From assembly GCA_036308645.1 (NCBI GenBank), contig JAXJVH010000039.1:1-64000 (forward strand): a stretch of DNA of 64,000 bases, written 5' to 3'. Of the stretch, positions 44,957 through 54,300 are shown in pieces. A program made the position numbers and the translations under genes. The stretch's first letter is position 1. Each line of letters starts with the position of its first letter. The notes under the pieces are model-generated. The model was not told the origin of the DNA and searched no databases. It worked only from the letters and a program-made list of their open reading frames with translations. This stretch comes from RUG11462 sp036308645. Lineage in GTDB: Bacteria; Bacillota; Clostridia; Oscillospirales; Acutalibacteraceae.

Positions 44957-45160
44957 ATGAGAGAAGGAATTCATCCAAATTACGAAGTTTGCACAGTAAA
45001 ATGTGCTTGCGGTAATGAATTTGAAACAAGATCCACTAAAAAAGAACTCCGTGTTGATATTTGTTCAAAATGTCATCCGTTCTTCACAGGCAGACAGAAG
45101 CTCGTTGATTCAGGCGGACGTGTTGATCGTTTCAACAGAAGATTCAACGCTGCAAAATAA
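44957..45160 (+). CDS. rpmE: 50S ribosomal protein L31 (zinc-binding type)
   Basis: L31 bridges the large and small ribosomal subunits. The 67-residue protein is the C+ form with four zinc ligands in VKCACGNEFETRS and DICSKCHPFFTG, and the family end GGRVDRFNRRF. The ATG follows AAAGGA. The presence of zinc ligands means it would be the form used when zinc is plentiful. It has its own promoter, a structured leader and a strong terminator. Confidence 0.97.
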   Translation: MREGIHPNYEVCTVKCACGNEFETRSTKKELRVDICSKCHPFFTGRQKLVDSGGRVDRFNRRFNAAK

Positions 45161-45173
45161 TTTTAAAAAATAT

Positions 45174-45209
45174 GCCGTAACTGTCAAAAAAGATAGTTAC
45201 GGCTTTTTT
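45174..45209 (+). terminator. Terminator of rpmE
   Basis: A 12-bp stem GCCGTAACTGTC (45174-45185) with GATAGTTACGGC (45192-45203), loop of A, then six T (45204-45209). Confidence 0.93.
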
Positions 45210-45242
45210 CCATTGTATAAATGAAAGAGCGGTGAAATATCT

Positions 45243-45872
45243 TTGGCTGATTATTTAACTGTAGGAAACGCTGCGGATTACTCTTTTACCGAGAAAAAAT
45301 CGAGATTTATCGGGTATATTTCCCCTGTAAAAACAGAGGAGGAAGCCGTAGAGTTTGTAAACAGTATTAAGAAAAAACATTCGGACGCAAGGCATAATGT
45401 TTATGCCTATGTTTTGCGTGAAAATAATAAGCAAAGATATTCCGATGACGGAGAACCGCAAGGGACAGGCGGTTTGCCTGTTTTAGATGTGCTTACCAAA
45501 AAAGGACTTGTTGATGTTTGCGTTGTTGTTACAAGATATTTCGGCGGTATTTTACTCGGAACAGGCGGACTTACAAGAGCGTATTCCGCCGCGTGTAAAG
45601 GTGCGGTTGAATGTGGCAAAATCGTAAAAATGACCGAGTGCAAAAGTTTTTCGTTAGAATGTGATTACGGCTTTTATAATACATTGCAAAATCTTTTTAT
45701 GAAATTTGAAGTCAAAACCGAAACTTCCGACTTTTCCGATACTGTTAAACTTTGTTGTTACATAAAATCAGAAAACTATCAAAAACTGACAGATGAAATT
45801 GCTGAAAAATTTTCGGGAAAAATAGTTGCAAAAGTTTTGGGAGAAAAATACTTTCCTTTTTCTATAGATTAA
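45243..45872 (+). CDS. YigZ/IMPACT family protein
   Basis: A 209-residue cytosolic protein of the UPF0029/IMPACT family (B. subtilis YvyE, E. coli YigZ), implicated in RNA binding or translation control but without a settled function. The N-terminal Impact domain shows EKKSRFIGYISPVKTEEEA, HNVYAYVLRENN, YSDDGEPQGTGGLPVLDVL and VVVTRYFGGILLGTGGLTRAY, all conserved; the C-terminal domain is ferredoxin-like (DUF1949). TTG start at 45243 with a weak GGTGA SD. It opens a + strand run with dgt, dnaG, sigA and an Rrf2 gene. Confidence 0.9.
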   Translation: MADYLTVGNAADYSFTEKKSRFIGYISPVKTEEEAVEFVNSIKKKHSDARHNVYAYVLRENNKQRYSDDGEPQGTGGLPVLDVLTKKGLVDVCVVVTRYFGGILLGTGGLTRAYSAACKGAVECGKIVKMTECKSFSLECDYGFYNTLQNLFMKFEVKTETSDFSDTVKLCCYIKSENYQKLTDEIAEKFSGKIVAKVLGEKYFPFSID

Positions 45873-45938
45873 ATAAAGGAGTTTTGTGAGTTTTGTCGAA
45901 TAATTAAACATAAGGGTAAACACAAGGGAGTGATATGT

Positions 45939-46934
45939 TTGACTGTAAGAGAAACGATTGAAAATAATGAAAAAATGTTTCTGTGCGATAAAGCCGCATT
46001 TTCGGCTGAGTCAAAAGGCAGAAAAGTATTTGAAGAAAAATGCGAAATACGTACCGATTATCAGCGTGACCGTGATAGAATTATTCACAGTTCATCTTTT
46101 CGCAGGCTTAAACATAAAACACAGGTTTTTATTGCTCCCGGCGGCGACCATTACAGAACCCGCCTTACGCATACTCTTGAAGTTAATCAGATTGCAAGAA
46201 CCATTGCAAGAGCCTTAGGCTTAAATGAAGATTTGACCGAAGCAATTTCGCTTGGTCATGATCTCGGTCATACTCCTTTCGGCCATGCGGGCGAGCGTGC
46301 TTTAAACGAAGTGTTAGACGGCGGTTTCCGTCATTATGAGCAGAGCGTTAGAGTTTGTGATGTGCTTGAAAAAGACGGCAAAGGACTTAATCTTACCGTT
46401 GAAGTTAAGGACGGAATTTTATCGCACACTAATCGTGACGCAATGACGCTTGAGGGCAGAATAGTTAAATTTGCCGATAAAATCGCTTATATGAATCATG
46501 ACATTGACGACGCTCAAAAGGGCGGTATCTTAACCGAAAATGATATTCCGAAAGGAATACGTGATATTTTCGGCGACACAAAATCCAAAAGAATTGACAG
46601 TATGGTTAAATCAATCATTAACAACGGTACCGATGATATTGATTTAAGCGAAAAAGACAGAGAAGCTTTTTACGATTTACATAGATTTATGTTTAAATCG
46701 GTTTATACTAATAAAATAGCGAAATCCGAAGAGCCAAAGGTTGAAAATATGATTAAAACCTTGTTTTCTTATTTGTGTGAGCATACTGAAAAACTTCCCG
46801 ATCAGTATTTAAAAATTGCCGAAAATGAGGGAGTGGAACGTGCAGTTGCCGATTATATAGGCGGTATGACCGACAGATACGCTACTTATATTTACAACGA
46901 GTTTTTTGTTCCGAAATCCTGGATGGTATTTTAG
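45939..46934 (+). CDS. dgt: HD-domain dNTP triphosphohydrolase (Dgt-like)
   Basis: Removes triphosphate from deoxynucleoside triphosphates, lowering dNTP pools. The 331-residue protein has the Dgt N-terminal pattern YQRDRDRIIHSSSFRRLKHKTQVF, HD ligands in RTRLTHTLEVNQIAR and LGHDLGHTPFGHAGE, and KFADKIAYMNHDIDDA for the final metal-binding Asp. Start: TTG at 45939, eight bases after GGGAG; the in-frame GTG at 45930 overlaps the SD. It precedes dnaG by 36 bp; a dgt-dnaG-sigA order is frequent in Clostridia and links dNTP control to replication. Confidence 0.92.
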   Translation: MTVRETIENNEKMFLCDKAAFSAESKGRKVFEEKCEIRTDYQRDRDRIIHSSSFRRLKHKTQVFIAPGGDHYRTRLTHTLEVNQIARTIARALGLNEDLTEAISLGHDLGHTPFGHAGERALNEVLDGGFRHYEQSVRVCDVLEKDGKGLNLTVEVKDGILSHTNRDAMTLEGRIVKFADKIAYMNHDIDDAQKGGILTENDIPKGIRDIFGDTKSKRIDSMVKSIINNGTDDIDLSEKDREAFYDLHRFMFKSVYTNKIAKSEEPKVENMIKTLFSYLCEHTEKLPDQYLKIAENEGVERAVADYIGGMTDRYATYIYNEFFVPKSWMVF

Positions 46935-46970
46935 TTTTTGAGAAAAAATTTAAAAAAGTGAGGTGAGAGT

Positions 46971-48737
46971 TTGAAATTTTCAGAGGATTTTTTAAATGAA
47001 CTTCGGTATAAAAACCCTATAGATGAAGTTATTTCTTCGTATGTAGTGCTGAAAAGAGCAGGCTCTACCTACAAGGGACTTTGCCCGTTTCATAATGAAA
47101 GAACGCCGTCTTTTACGGTTTATCCGAATACCGGCTCATTTTACTGCTTCGGCTGTCAAAACGGCGGAGATGTGGTAACTTTTATAAAAAATGCCGAAAA
47201 TCTTGATTATGTCGAGGCGGTGAAGTATTTAGCCGACAGGGCGGGTATGTCTATGCCTGAAAGCGGTTATGATGATTCAGTGGAAAAACTGCGCCGAACG
47301 GTGCTGGCTATTAACAGGGAAACCGCAAAATTCTTTTTTCAATGTCTTATTGAAAAATCAGACGACGGTATAGGGCTTAAATACTTCGGCTCTCGAAAAC
47401 TTTCTGCCGAAACCATAAAAAAATTCGGACTCGGCTATGCGCCTGACAGTTTTGACAAACTGCGTAATCACTTAAAGTCAAAAGGCTTTTCAGAAAACGA
47501 TATGATTATTGCAAATGTTTGCTCTAAATCGCAAAAAACGGGAAGAGCCTATGACCGATTCAGAAAAAAGGTAATTTTCCCGATTTTTGATTTAAGAGGA
47601 AATGTAATAGCATTCGGCGGTCGAAAATTTCCCGAGGACGAGGGAGCAAAATATATTAACTCATCCGATACGCCTGTTTTCAAGAAAAGCAAAAACCTTT
47701 ACGGTCTTAATTTTGCCAAAAATTCAGGCAGTGAAACGGTATTGCTTACCGAAGGGTATATGGATACTATTGCTTTGCATCAGGCGGGGTTTAACAATGC
47801 CGTCGGTGCGCTCGGCACTTCTTTTACTGCCGATCAGGCTAATTTGCTTTCAAGATATTTTAAAGAAGTAATTGTTACTATGGATACCGACGGACCGGGG
47901 CAAAAGGCTACCAAACGTGCTATTGAAATTTTGAAAACAACAGGTCTTAAAATTCGTGTTTTGCAGGTCGAGGGCGGTAAAGACCCCGATGAATACATAA
48001 AGGCTTACGGCGCCGAGCGTTTCAGGTTGCTTTTAGAGGGCGCTAAAAATGATATCGAGTTTAAACTGGCAGAAATAAGAATTAAGGTTGATATGAAAAC
48101 CGAATCGGGTAAACTTGAGTATTTAAACGGTGCGGTTGACGTATTGTCTGATATTTATGACGATATTGCAAAAAATTTATATGCAGGAAGACTTTCCGAA
48201 GAAACCGGCGTAGATAAGGCGACAATTCTTGAAAGAGTAAAACGCATGGGAAAAACAAAGGAAAAGAAAAATCTGCGAAAAACGCTTATTGATTTTACTT
48301 CGCCTGTATATAAGTCGGACGACGTAAATCCGCAGGCAAAAAAATATAAGCGTGCGGCGGCAGCAGAAGAAACTCTTTTGTCAATTATTATGCAGTATCC
48401 GAAATATCTTGAATATATTGCAGAAAATATTGATGAAACAGATTTTATTACCGATTTTAACAGAGATTTATTGAAAAAGTTAAATGAAGTTTTAAGTAAA
48501 AATGAAGAATTTAATATATCCTATCTTGCCGATTGTTATGATTCAAAACAACTCGGCAGGGTAATAAGTATAGAAAACAGGTTTACTTCTTCACAAAATA
48601 TTGAGCAGGTAATCGACGACTGCATAAAAGTAATAAAAGAAGAAAAAGATAAACTTGGGATAGTTTCACCGTCGGATATGAACGATGAAGACTTTTTAAA
48701 TGCTATTAAAAATTTAGGAAAAAACAAGAAAGGTTAA
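46971..48737 (+). CDS. dnaG: DNA primase
   Basis: Makes RNA primers for replication. The 588-residue protein has the CHCC zinc finger (C38, H41, C59, C62: CPFHNERTPSF, FYCFGCQNGGD), the RNA polymerase domain with FDLRGNVIAFGGR, the Toprim motifs VLLTEGYMDTIAL and VTMDTDGPGQKA, and a C-terminal helicase-binding domain (from about 440). TTG start at 46971 behind GAGGTGAG. Part of the macromolecular-synthesis operon with sigA 10 bp downstream. Confidence 0.97.
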   Translation: MKFSEDFLNELRYKNPIDEVISSYVVLKRAGSTYKGLCPFHNERTPSFTVYPNTGSFYCFGCQNGGDVVTFIKNAENLDYVEAVKYLADRAGMSMPESGYDDSVEKLRRTVLAINRETAKFFFQCLIEKSDDGIGLKYFGSRKLSAETIKKFGLGYAPDSFDKLRNHLKSKGFSENDMIIANVCSKSQKTGRAYDRFRKKVIFPIFDLRGNVIAFGGRKFPEDEGAKYINSSDTPVFKKSKNLYGLNFAKNSGSETVLLTEGYMDTIALHQAGFNNAVGALGTSFTADQANLLSRYFKEVIVTMDTDGPGQKATKRAIEILKTTGLKIRVLQVEGGKDPDEYIKAYGAERFRLLLEGAKNDIEFKLAEIRIKVDMKTESGKLEYLNGAVDVLSDIYDDIAKNLYAGRLSEETGVDKATILERVKRMGKTKEKKNLRKTLIDFTSPVYKSDDVNPQAKKYKRAAAAEETLLSIIMQYPKYLEYIAENIDETDFITDFNRDLLKKLNEVLSKNEEFNISYLADCYDSKQLGRVISIENRFTSSQNIEQVIDDCIKVIKEEKDKLGIVSPSDMNDEDFLNAIKNLGKNKKG

Positions 48738-48747
48738 GGATTTTAAA

Positions 48748-49788
48748 ATGGCTGAAATTAATAAGGACATCAACAAGGAAATTGATGAAAAAATGAGCAA
48801 AGCGGAACTTGAAAACGAGGATTTGGTGAACGATACGCCTGATGACTCGGTTGAAGATTTTGATAAAGAGCCTGATTTAGACGATCTCGAAGAACCTCCG
48901 GTTGAAGAACTTGAAGAAATCTCGCAAGAAGAACTTGATACAGCGCTTGTTATTGATGATGTTACTTTAAATGACCCTGTAAAACTCTATTTGAAAGAAA
49001 TCGGACGTGTTCCTTTGCTTTCAGGCGAAGAAGAAGTTGAATTGGCACAGAAAATTTTAGAGGGTGACAAAATGGCAAAACAGCGATTGACCGAAGCCAA
49101 CCTTCGTCTTGTTGTTTCTATTGCCAAAAGATATGTCGGAAGAGGTATGCACTTCCTTGACCTCATTCAAGAGGGTAACGTAGGTCTTATTAAGGCTGTC
49201 GAAAAATTTGACCATACAAAAGGATTTAAGTTTTCAACTTACGCTACATGGTGGATAAGACAGGCTATTACAAGGGCTATTGCCGATCAGGCGAGAACTA
49301 TCCGTATTCCTGTTCACATGGTAGAAACCATTAATAAACTTAAAAAAGTTCAAAGTCAACTTTTGCATGAAAACGGCAAGGAAGCAACCGAGGAGCAAAT
49401 TGCTAAAGCAATGGGACTTTCGGTTTCAAGAGTTCGTGAAATTGTCAGAGTTGCACAAGAGCCTGTTTCTATGGAAACTCCGATAGGCCCTGAAGAGGAT
49501 TCACGTCTTATGGACTTTATTAAAGATGATGACGCTTTAGCGCCTGATGACGCCGCGCTTAAAACGATAACTAACGAGGATATTGACGCAGTGCTTAAAA
49601 CTCTTACTCCGAGAGAAGAAAATGTTATCAGGCTTCGTTTCGGACTTAAAGACGGCAGATGTCATACGCTTGAAGAGGTGGGCGCCGAATTTGAAGTAAC
49701 TCGTGAGCGTATTCGTCAAATCGAGGCAAAAGCGCTTCGTAAACTTCGCCATCCTGTTCGTTCTAACAAGTTCAGAGAATCAAAGTAA
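48748..49788 (+). CDS. sigA: Primary sigma factor SigA (RpoD)
   Basis: Housekeeping sigma-70 factor. The 346-residue protein has a short, very acidic N-terminal region instead of a full region 1.1, region 1.2 (DPVKLYLKEIGRVPLLS), region 2 (EANLRLVVSIAKRYVGRG, FKFSTYATWWIRQAI for -10 recognition and melting), region 3 and region 4 with TPREENVIRLRFGL and the helix-turn-helix TLEEVGAEFEVTRERIRQIEAKA. ATG start 10 bp after dnaG. Promoters found in this window fit its expected TTGACA/TATAAT preference. Confidence 0.97.
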   Translation: MAEINKDINKEIDEKMSKAELENEDLVNDTPDDSVEDFDKEPDLDDLEEPPVEELEEISQEELDTALVIDDVTLNDPVKLYLKEIGRVPLLSGEEEVELAQKILEGDKMAKQRLTEANLRLVVSIAKRYVGRGMHFLDLIQEGNVGLIKAVEKFDHTKGFKFSTYATWWIRQAITRAIADQARTIRIPVHMVETINKLKKVQSQLLHENGKEATEEQIAKAMGLSVSRVREIVRVAQEPVSMETPIGPEEDSRLMDFIKDDDALAPDDAALKTITNEDIDAVLKTLTPREENVIRLRFGLKDGRCHTLEEVGAEFEVTRERIRQIEAKALRKLRHPVRSNKFRESK

Positions 49789-49801
49789 GGGGAAGGTTTA
49801 A

Positions 49802-50197
49802 ATGCGAATAAGCCTTGAAACAGACTATGCGGTTAGGATTGTCGATTGCCTTGTAAACTCAAATAAGCGCACAAGTGCGTCGGAAATTTCCGAAAAGACG
49901 AGAGTTACCGAGAAATTTTGCCTGAAAATACTTCGTAAACTTGTTGCCGCAGGTTTTGTAAAATCTTTTAAAGGCGTCGGCGGCGGGTACGAACTGAATA
50001 AGCGCCCCGAGGAAATAACTTTAAAACAGGTTATTGAAACAATCGAAGGACCGATAGTTTTAAGCCGTTGCTTGCAGGAGGATTTTAACTGCGAGCATAA
50101 CGGAACTAACTGCACCTGTTATTTTCACAGAGTTTTTTATGAGGTTTCAAAAGAAATGGCGGAACGTTTTGATTCCGTAAATTTTTCGGGAAGATAA
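49802..50197 (+). CDS. Rrf2-family transcriptional regulator with cysteine cluster
   Basis: A 131-residue winged-helix regulator. N-terminal helix-turn-helix: SASEISEKTRVTEKFCLKILRKL, followed by the wing GFVKSFKGVGGGYELNK. The C-terminal part has C90, C97, C104, C106 and H109, a pattern like the [2Fe-2S] or [4Fe-4S] ligand sets of IscR, NsrR and related sensors, but with its own spacing. It lies 14 bp after sigA, so it is probably the last gene of the dnaG-sigA operon. No isc or suf genes are nearby, so the target is unknown. Its last five codons and stop are duplicated immediately downstream. Confidence 0.85.
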   Translation: MRISLETDYAVRIVDCLVNSNKRTSASEISEKTRVTEKFCLKILRKLVAAGFVKSFKGVGGGYELNKRPEEITLKQVIETIEGPIVLSRCLQEDFNCEHNGTNCTCYFHRVFYEVSKEMAERFDSVNFSGR

Positions 50198-50213
50198 TAT
50201 TCGGGAAGATAAT
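50185..50213 (+). repeat. 15-bp tandem duplication at the end of the Rrf2 gene
   Basis: TTCGGGAAGATAAT occurs at 50185-50198 and again at 50200-50213 (period 15). The first copy encodes the last residues SGR and the stop; the second repeats the same codons and stop downstream. Confidence 0.9.
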
Positions 50214-50251
50214 AAAAGACATAGCTTGATAAAAAACAAGCTATGTCTTTT
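50214..50251. terminator. Bidirectional terminator between the sigA operon and azlCD
   Basis: A perfect 15-bp stem AAAAGACATAGCTTG (50214-50228) with its complement (50237-50251), eight-base loop, between convergent genes. Confidence 0.92.
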
Positions 50252-50255
50252 CTCT

Positions 50256-50582
50256 TTAAAACACTAATTGTATTAGCAGCATATAACACGCCGTTCCTCC
50301 GATTATACTTATAAGCGTGTTTCGTTTTAACAAATGAAGCAATACCACTACACCCGAGGAAATTAATTCGGGCAATCCGAACGGGGAAGAAGTAAAAGCA
50401 ATATTGCGTAGACAGTATATTACAAGCATGCCGATAATAGCATAAGGCAAAACCTGTCCGAGATATGTGATAAAAGGCGGAGTTTTTCTTTTTCCGCCAA
50501 AGACTAAAAAGGGCAGAAAACGTAAAATTACAGTTACAACCGCAATAACCGCTATTAAAAGCGCCGAGTGAAGATTAGGCAT
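50256..50582 (-). CDS. azlD: AzlD-family branched-chain amino acid exporter small subunit
   Basis: AzlD works with AzlC to export branched-chain amino acids and analogues. The 108-residue protein has about four membrane helices with the family patterns VTVILRFLPFLVF and LGQVLPYAIIGMLVIYCLR. Start: the ATG at 50582 overlaps the end of azlC by eight bases and is eight bases after AAGGGG; a GTG three codons earlier is possible. Coupled translation with azlC fits a two-subunit transporter. Confidence 0.9.
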   Translation of the reverse strand: MPNLHSALLIAVIAVVTVILRFLPFLVFGGKRKTPPFITYLGQVLPYAIIGMLVIYCLRNIAFTSSPFGLPELISSGVVVLLHLLKRNTLISIIGGTACYMLLIQLVF

Positions 50583-51270
50583 TGTCTTCACCCCTTTTCA
50601 TCTTTTTATCAATTGTTAACAGAAAAGTAATTAAAATCATTGAAGGTATCAAAAAGTTATCAGCCTTAAAAATCAAAAGGCAGATTAGTGAAGATATGAT
50701 ACCTATAATCGCAGGTTTATGGTTTCTGGTAGTTTTCCATTGTTCAACAAAAACCGTGATAAACAACGCGGTTAAAGCAAAATCTATTCCTCTTGTACTA
50801 AACGGCAGAATTTTTCCTATAAACGAGCCGATAACTGTACCGATAACCCAGTAGCATTGATTAAATAATGATACAAGAAAATAATAAAGAGGCGGATTAT
50901 CAATATCTTCTGGCAATTTTGTGCAGTTAAGCGAATAGGTTTCATCTGTCAGCGCAAAAATCAGATAAGGCTTTTTCCATCCCGTGTTTTTATACTTATC
51001 TATCATTGAAATGCCGTAAAATAAATGTCGTGCGTTAACAAGCAGAGTTGTCAGTGCCGCTGTAATCAATGAAACACCGCTTGACAGCAAATCAATAGCA
51101 AGATACTGCATAGAGCCTGCAAATATAAAAACGCTCATTGCAAGTCCCCATAAAACGCCGAATCCTTTTGATTCAAGCAGAATACCGAAACCGATACTCA
51201 GCACCGTATAGCCTGCCATAACAGGAAGGGTTGCAATAAACGCTTTCTTAACCGTATTTTTTGTGTTCAT
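50575..51270 (-). CDS. azlC: AzlC-family branched-chain amino acid exporter large subunit
   Basis: The 231-residue membrane protein has about seven to eight helices and the AzlC motifs LPVMAGYTVLSIGFGILLESKG, FAGSMQYLAIDLLSSG, LLVNARHLFYGISM and FALTDETYSLNCTKLP. Start: ATG at 51270, with GCGGAG upstream; the longer opening to 51333 runs into the promoter. Its promoter overlaps the divergent promoter of the PurL-like operon, so the two units may be expressed alternately. Substrate is inferred from family only. Confidence 0.92.
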   Translation of the reverse strand: MNTKNTVKKAFIATLPVMAGYTVLSIGFGILLESKGFGVLWGLAMSVFIFAGSMQYLAIDLLSSGVSLITAALTTLLVNARHLFYGISMIDKYKNTGWKKPYLIFALTDETYSLNCTKLPEDIDNPPLYYFLVSLFNQCYWVIGTVIGSFIGKILPFSTRGIDFALTALFITVFVEQWKTTRNHKPAIIGIISSLICLLIFKADNFLIPSMILITFLLTIDKKMKRGEDNA

Positions 51271-51304
51271 ATAAAAAACTCCGCTTTTTTTGAAATCTTT
51301 GTAT

Positions 51305-51333
51305 ATAATATCATTGAAAAAAGATAAAATCAA
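51305..51333 (-). promoter_or_regulatory. Promoter of azlCD (overlaps the opposite promoter)
   Basis: Minus strand: TTGATT (51333-51328), a 17-bp spacer and TATTAT (51310-51305), 35 bp before the azlC ATG. It overlaps the + strand promoter at 51314-51342 over 20 bp. Confidence 0.68.
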
Positions 51334-51342
51334 TGTTATAAT
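51314..51342 (+). promoter_or_regulatory. Promoter of the PurL-like operon (overlaps the opposite promoter)
   Basis: TTGAAA (51314-51319), a 17-bp spacer and a perfect TATAAT (51337-51342) preceded by TGT, an extended -10; 40 bp before the TTG start of the PurL-like gene. Confidence 0.78.
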
Positions 51343-51382
51343 AAAAATAATTTGTGGTTTTATAAAAAAGGAGGCCGAAATA

Positions 51383-54300
51383 TTGGTTTTCAGAATATAT
51401 ATTGAGAAAAAAAGAGGGTTTGACTTTGCTTCTAAAAATTTACTCGGTTTTATTAAAAACTATGTAACTTTAGAGCCTGCAAGCGAAGTCAGAATTTTTG
51501 AAAGATATGATTTTGACGGACTTTCAAAACAGGATTTTGATGTAATCGTTAATAAAATACTTGTTGATGAGAATACCGACGCAACATTTATTGATTATTT
51601 GCCGCTTACAAACAGTTGGCGCAGTTTTGCTATGTCGCCGTATGACGGAAAATATGAGGAAAAACTGTTTAATTTACGCAGTGTTGCACGGTCTTACGGT
51701 ATTAACGGCAAGTTTAAAATGAAATATGCAAAAATTATTGCGGTTTCCGAGTTGATTAATGATTATAAACTTCAGGAAATCCAAAAACTTTTGACGGATA
51801 AACATTATTTTGAATTGCCCGATAATATTAAGGCTTTGAGTCTTGAAGATGAAAATTATGATTTCGGTTCGACCGTTGTGGACGAAGATTTTTTAGAGAA
51901 AAACGACGTCGCAATTTATCAGTATCTTAATAAAACATCTTTAAAAATGTCAAAAGAGATGCTTTGCATTGTCAGAGATTATTTTAAACTTTTGAAAAGA
52001 AATCCTACATTAATTGAACTTTATGCGATAGATTCTTATATTAATTCAAAAGATATTCCTGAAAACTATAAGTTTAATGAGATAAATTTTGAGGACGCAA
52101 CGGGCATTTCGCCTTTGAAAATTACAATAGATGAATTTGTCAATATGCGTGAACAGGCGGGAATTGATAAAACAGGCGCAATTTCGCTTAAAGATATAGC
52201 CATGGCAGGATATGACTATATGAAACAAAAAGGTCAAATCCAGGATATAACCATAGAAAACGGCGAGCCGCTTATAAGAACTCCCGTAGATGTAAACGGA
52301 GTAGTCGACCAGTTTCTTATTTCTTTTAAAGCAGGAAAAGCCGATAAATACAAAGAGTTTGATGTTTTTCCGCAAAAATCTTTTAATACTCTTGAAGCAT
52401 ATCAGTCGTTATCTCTTGACTGCCGCCCGTTTATCGGCAAAAAAGATATAACTTCTCATGAGAATACTTATGAAAATATTACAAGCGGCGATTTTACAAC
52501 CGCTAAAGTTGCTCAAATGAACAGAGAACTTGGAATATGCTCGTCACTTGGCGGACAGATTTTCAGTAAAAATGTTAAAAAACCCGCAAATTTCTGTGCA
52601 ACTGCTTTTTCAGGTACAAAATCTGCGTTTGCGTCTAAAGTTTCAAGCGGCGATTATATCGTAATGCTCGGCAGTAAGATGAGAGTTTGGGATTTGTATA
52701 ATAAAGATTTTCGCCAGAGAATGAATTTTATGCAACTTGAAAAGATAAACCAATTCTTTAAAATCGCCTCAAATGAGAGTTTTATCAAAAAAACGATTGA
52801 TTTTGAAAACGGTATTGCCGCAGGAATTTTAAATGAATTCAAAGGCGCTGAAATTGATATTAACAGAATAGTTGCCGCTAAAAATTTATCGCTTTCTCAC
52901 TTGGATTTGAGCGTTAAAAACTGTCGCTCGGCTGTTGTGGTTTCACAGGAGAATATAGAAAAAGTTAAAGAAATTTGTTCTTCAATTGCGCTTTCTTCTC
53001 ATATAATCGGGGTGGTTACAAAAGAGCCGTTTTTAGTCATTAAAAACGGTAAAAAGCAGGTGGCAAACGTATCTACCGATTTTATTCGTTCGCTTCGCAG
53101 CATTGAAAAGCACAGCGTATTGATAAAAGATTTATCTAACAAAAAGATAAGTTTTAACGAAAGTTATTCTGATTTTGAAAAACTTGATTTAAAAGAGGCA
53201 TTTTTGCAAAATCTTAAAAATATTTCTCTTTGCTCGAAAAAGGGTATTTCTTCAAACTTTGATTCAACGGTAAACGGCGGTTGCGTTGTTGCGCCGTTCG
53301 GCGGAAAAAACGAAATAACTCCTGCTGATTCTTTTGTTTGCAAGATTCCTACCCCTACGGGTAATACCAATACCGTTACTGCGATTTCTTACGGCTGCAA
53401 TCCTGATATTTCGGGTATCAGTCCGTATCACGGCGCCGCATTTTCAATTATGGAATGTATTTCAAAAATTGTTGCAAGCGGTGCAAACTCAATCAATGCA
53501 AAACTCGGTATTTGTCAAAATGTTTCCGAACCTAAAGGCTTTGCTTCGAGATACAGCGGTTTGTTTTCATCATTGTTCGGCGCTTTTGCTACTGAAATAG
53601 GAATGAATATTCCTGCGGTGTCTTACGATTTGAGCATTGATAAGGAAAATGATGATGTTCTTGATTTTTCATGTTTTGCCGTTGCGGTTTCAAAAGGAAA
53701 CGAGATTATTACACCCGAATTCAAATCAGCCGGTTCAACAATTATTTTAGTGCCTATGCCGGTTGTTGCAAAAACAGGATTGCCTGATTATGATAAAGCG
53801 AAGGTTATTTACAGGCAAATTCATTATCTATCTCAAAACGGTAAAGTTTTGTCTGCTTGCGTAGTCAGCGAGGGCGGAATAGCGGCGGCAGTTTCAAAGA
53901 TGAGTTTCGGTAACGGAATAGGCGTTGAATTTGAAAATTTGGATAAGAATACTTTGTTTTCACATAAGCCTGCTTCAATTGTCATTGAAACTAAAAATCC
54001 GGGCGCTTTTTCGGGTATGGATACGCTGATTATCGGCAAAACAATCCAAGAGCAGAAATTTTATTTTGATAATCAGAGCATTTTACTTAATGACGCTTTA
54101 TCGGCTTATACATCGCCTATGCAAAGTTTTTATCCCACAAGAACGCAGAAAAAAACCGCTATGGCAAAAATCGAGCCTTTTGCAATTAATAAAGAGGACA
54201 GATATATTTGCTCAAATAAAGTTGCGTCTCCAAAAGTCATTATACCTGTATTTACTTCTTTTTCAGGTGCAAACGATTGTAAACGTTCGTTTGAGAATGC

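Noticed and set aside
45886..45903. Five-codon GTG ORF behind AAAGGAG between the YigZ-family gene and dgt
   Set aside because: Too short to support as a gene; could be a leader peptide, but nothing downstream looks like an attenuator.
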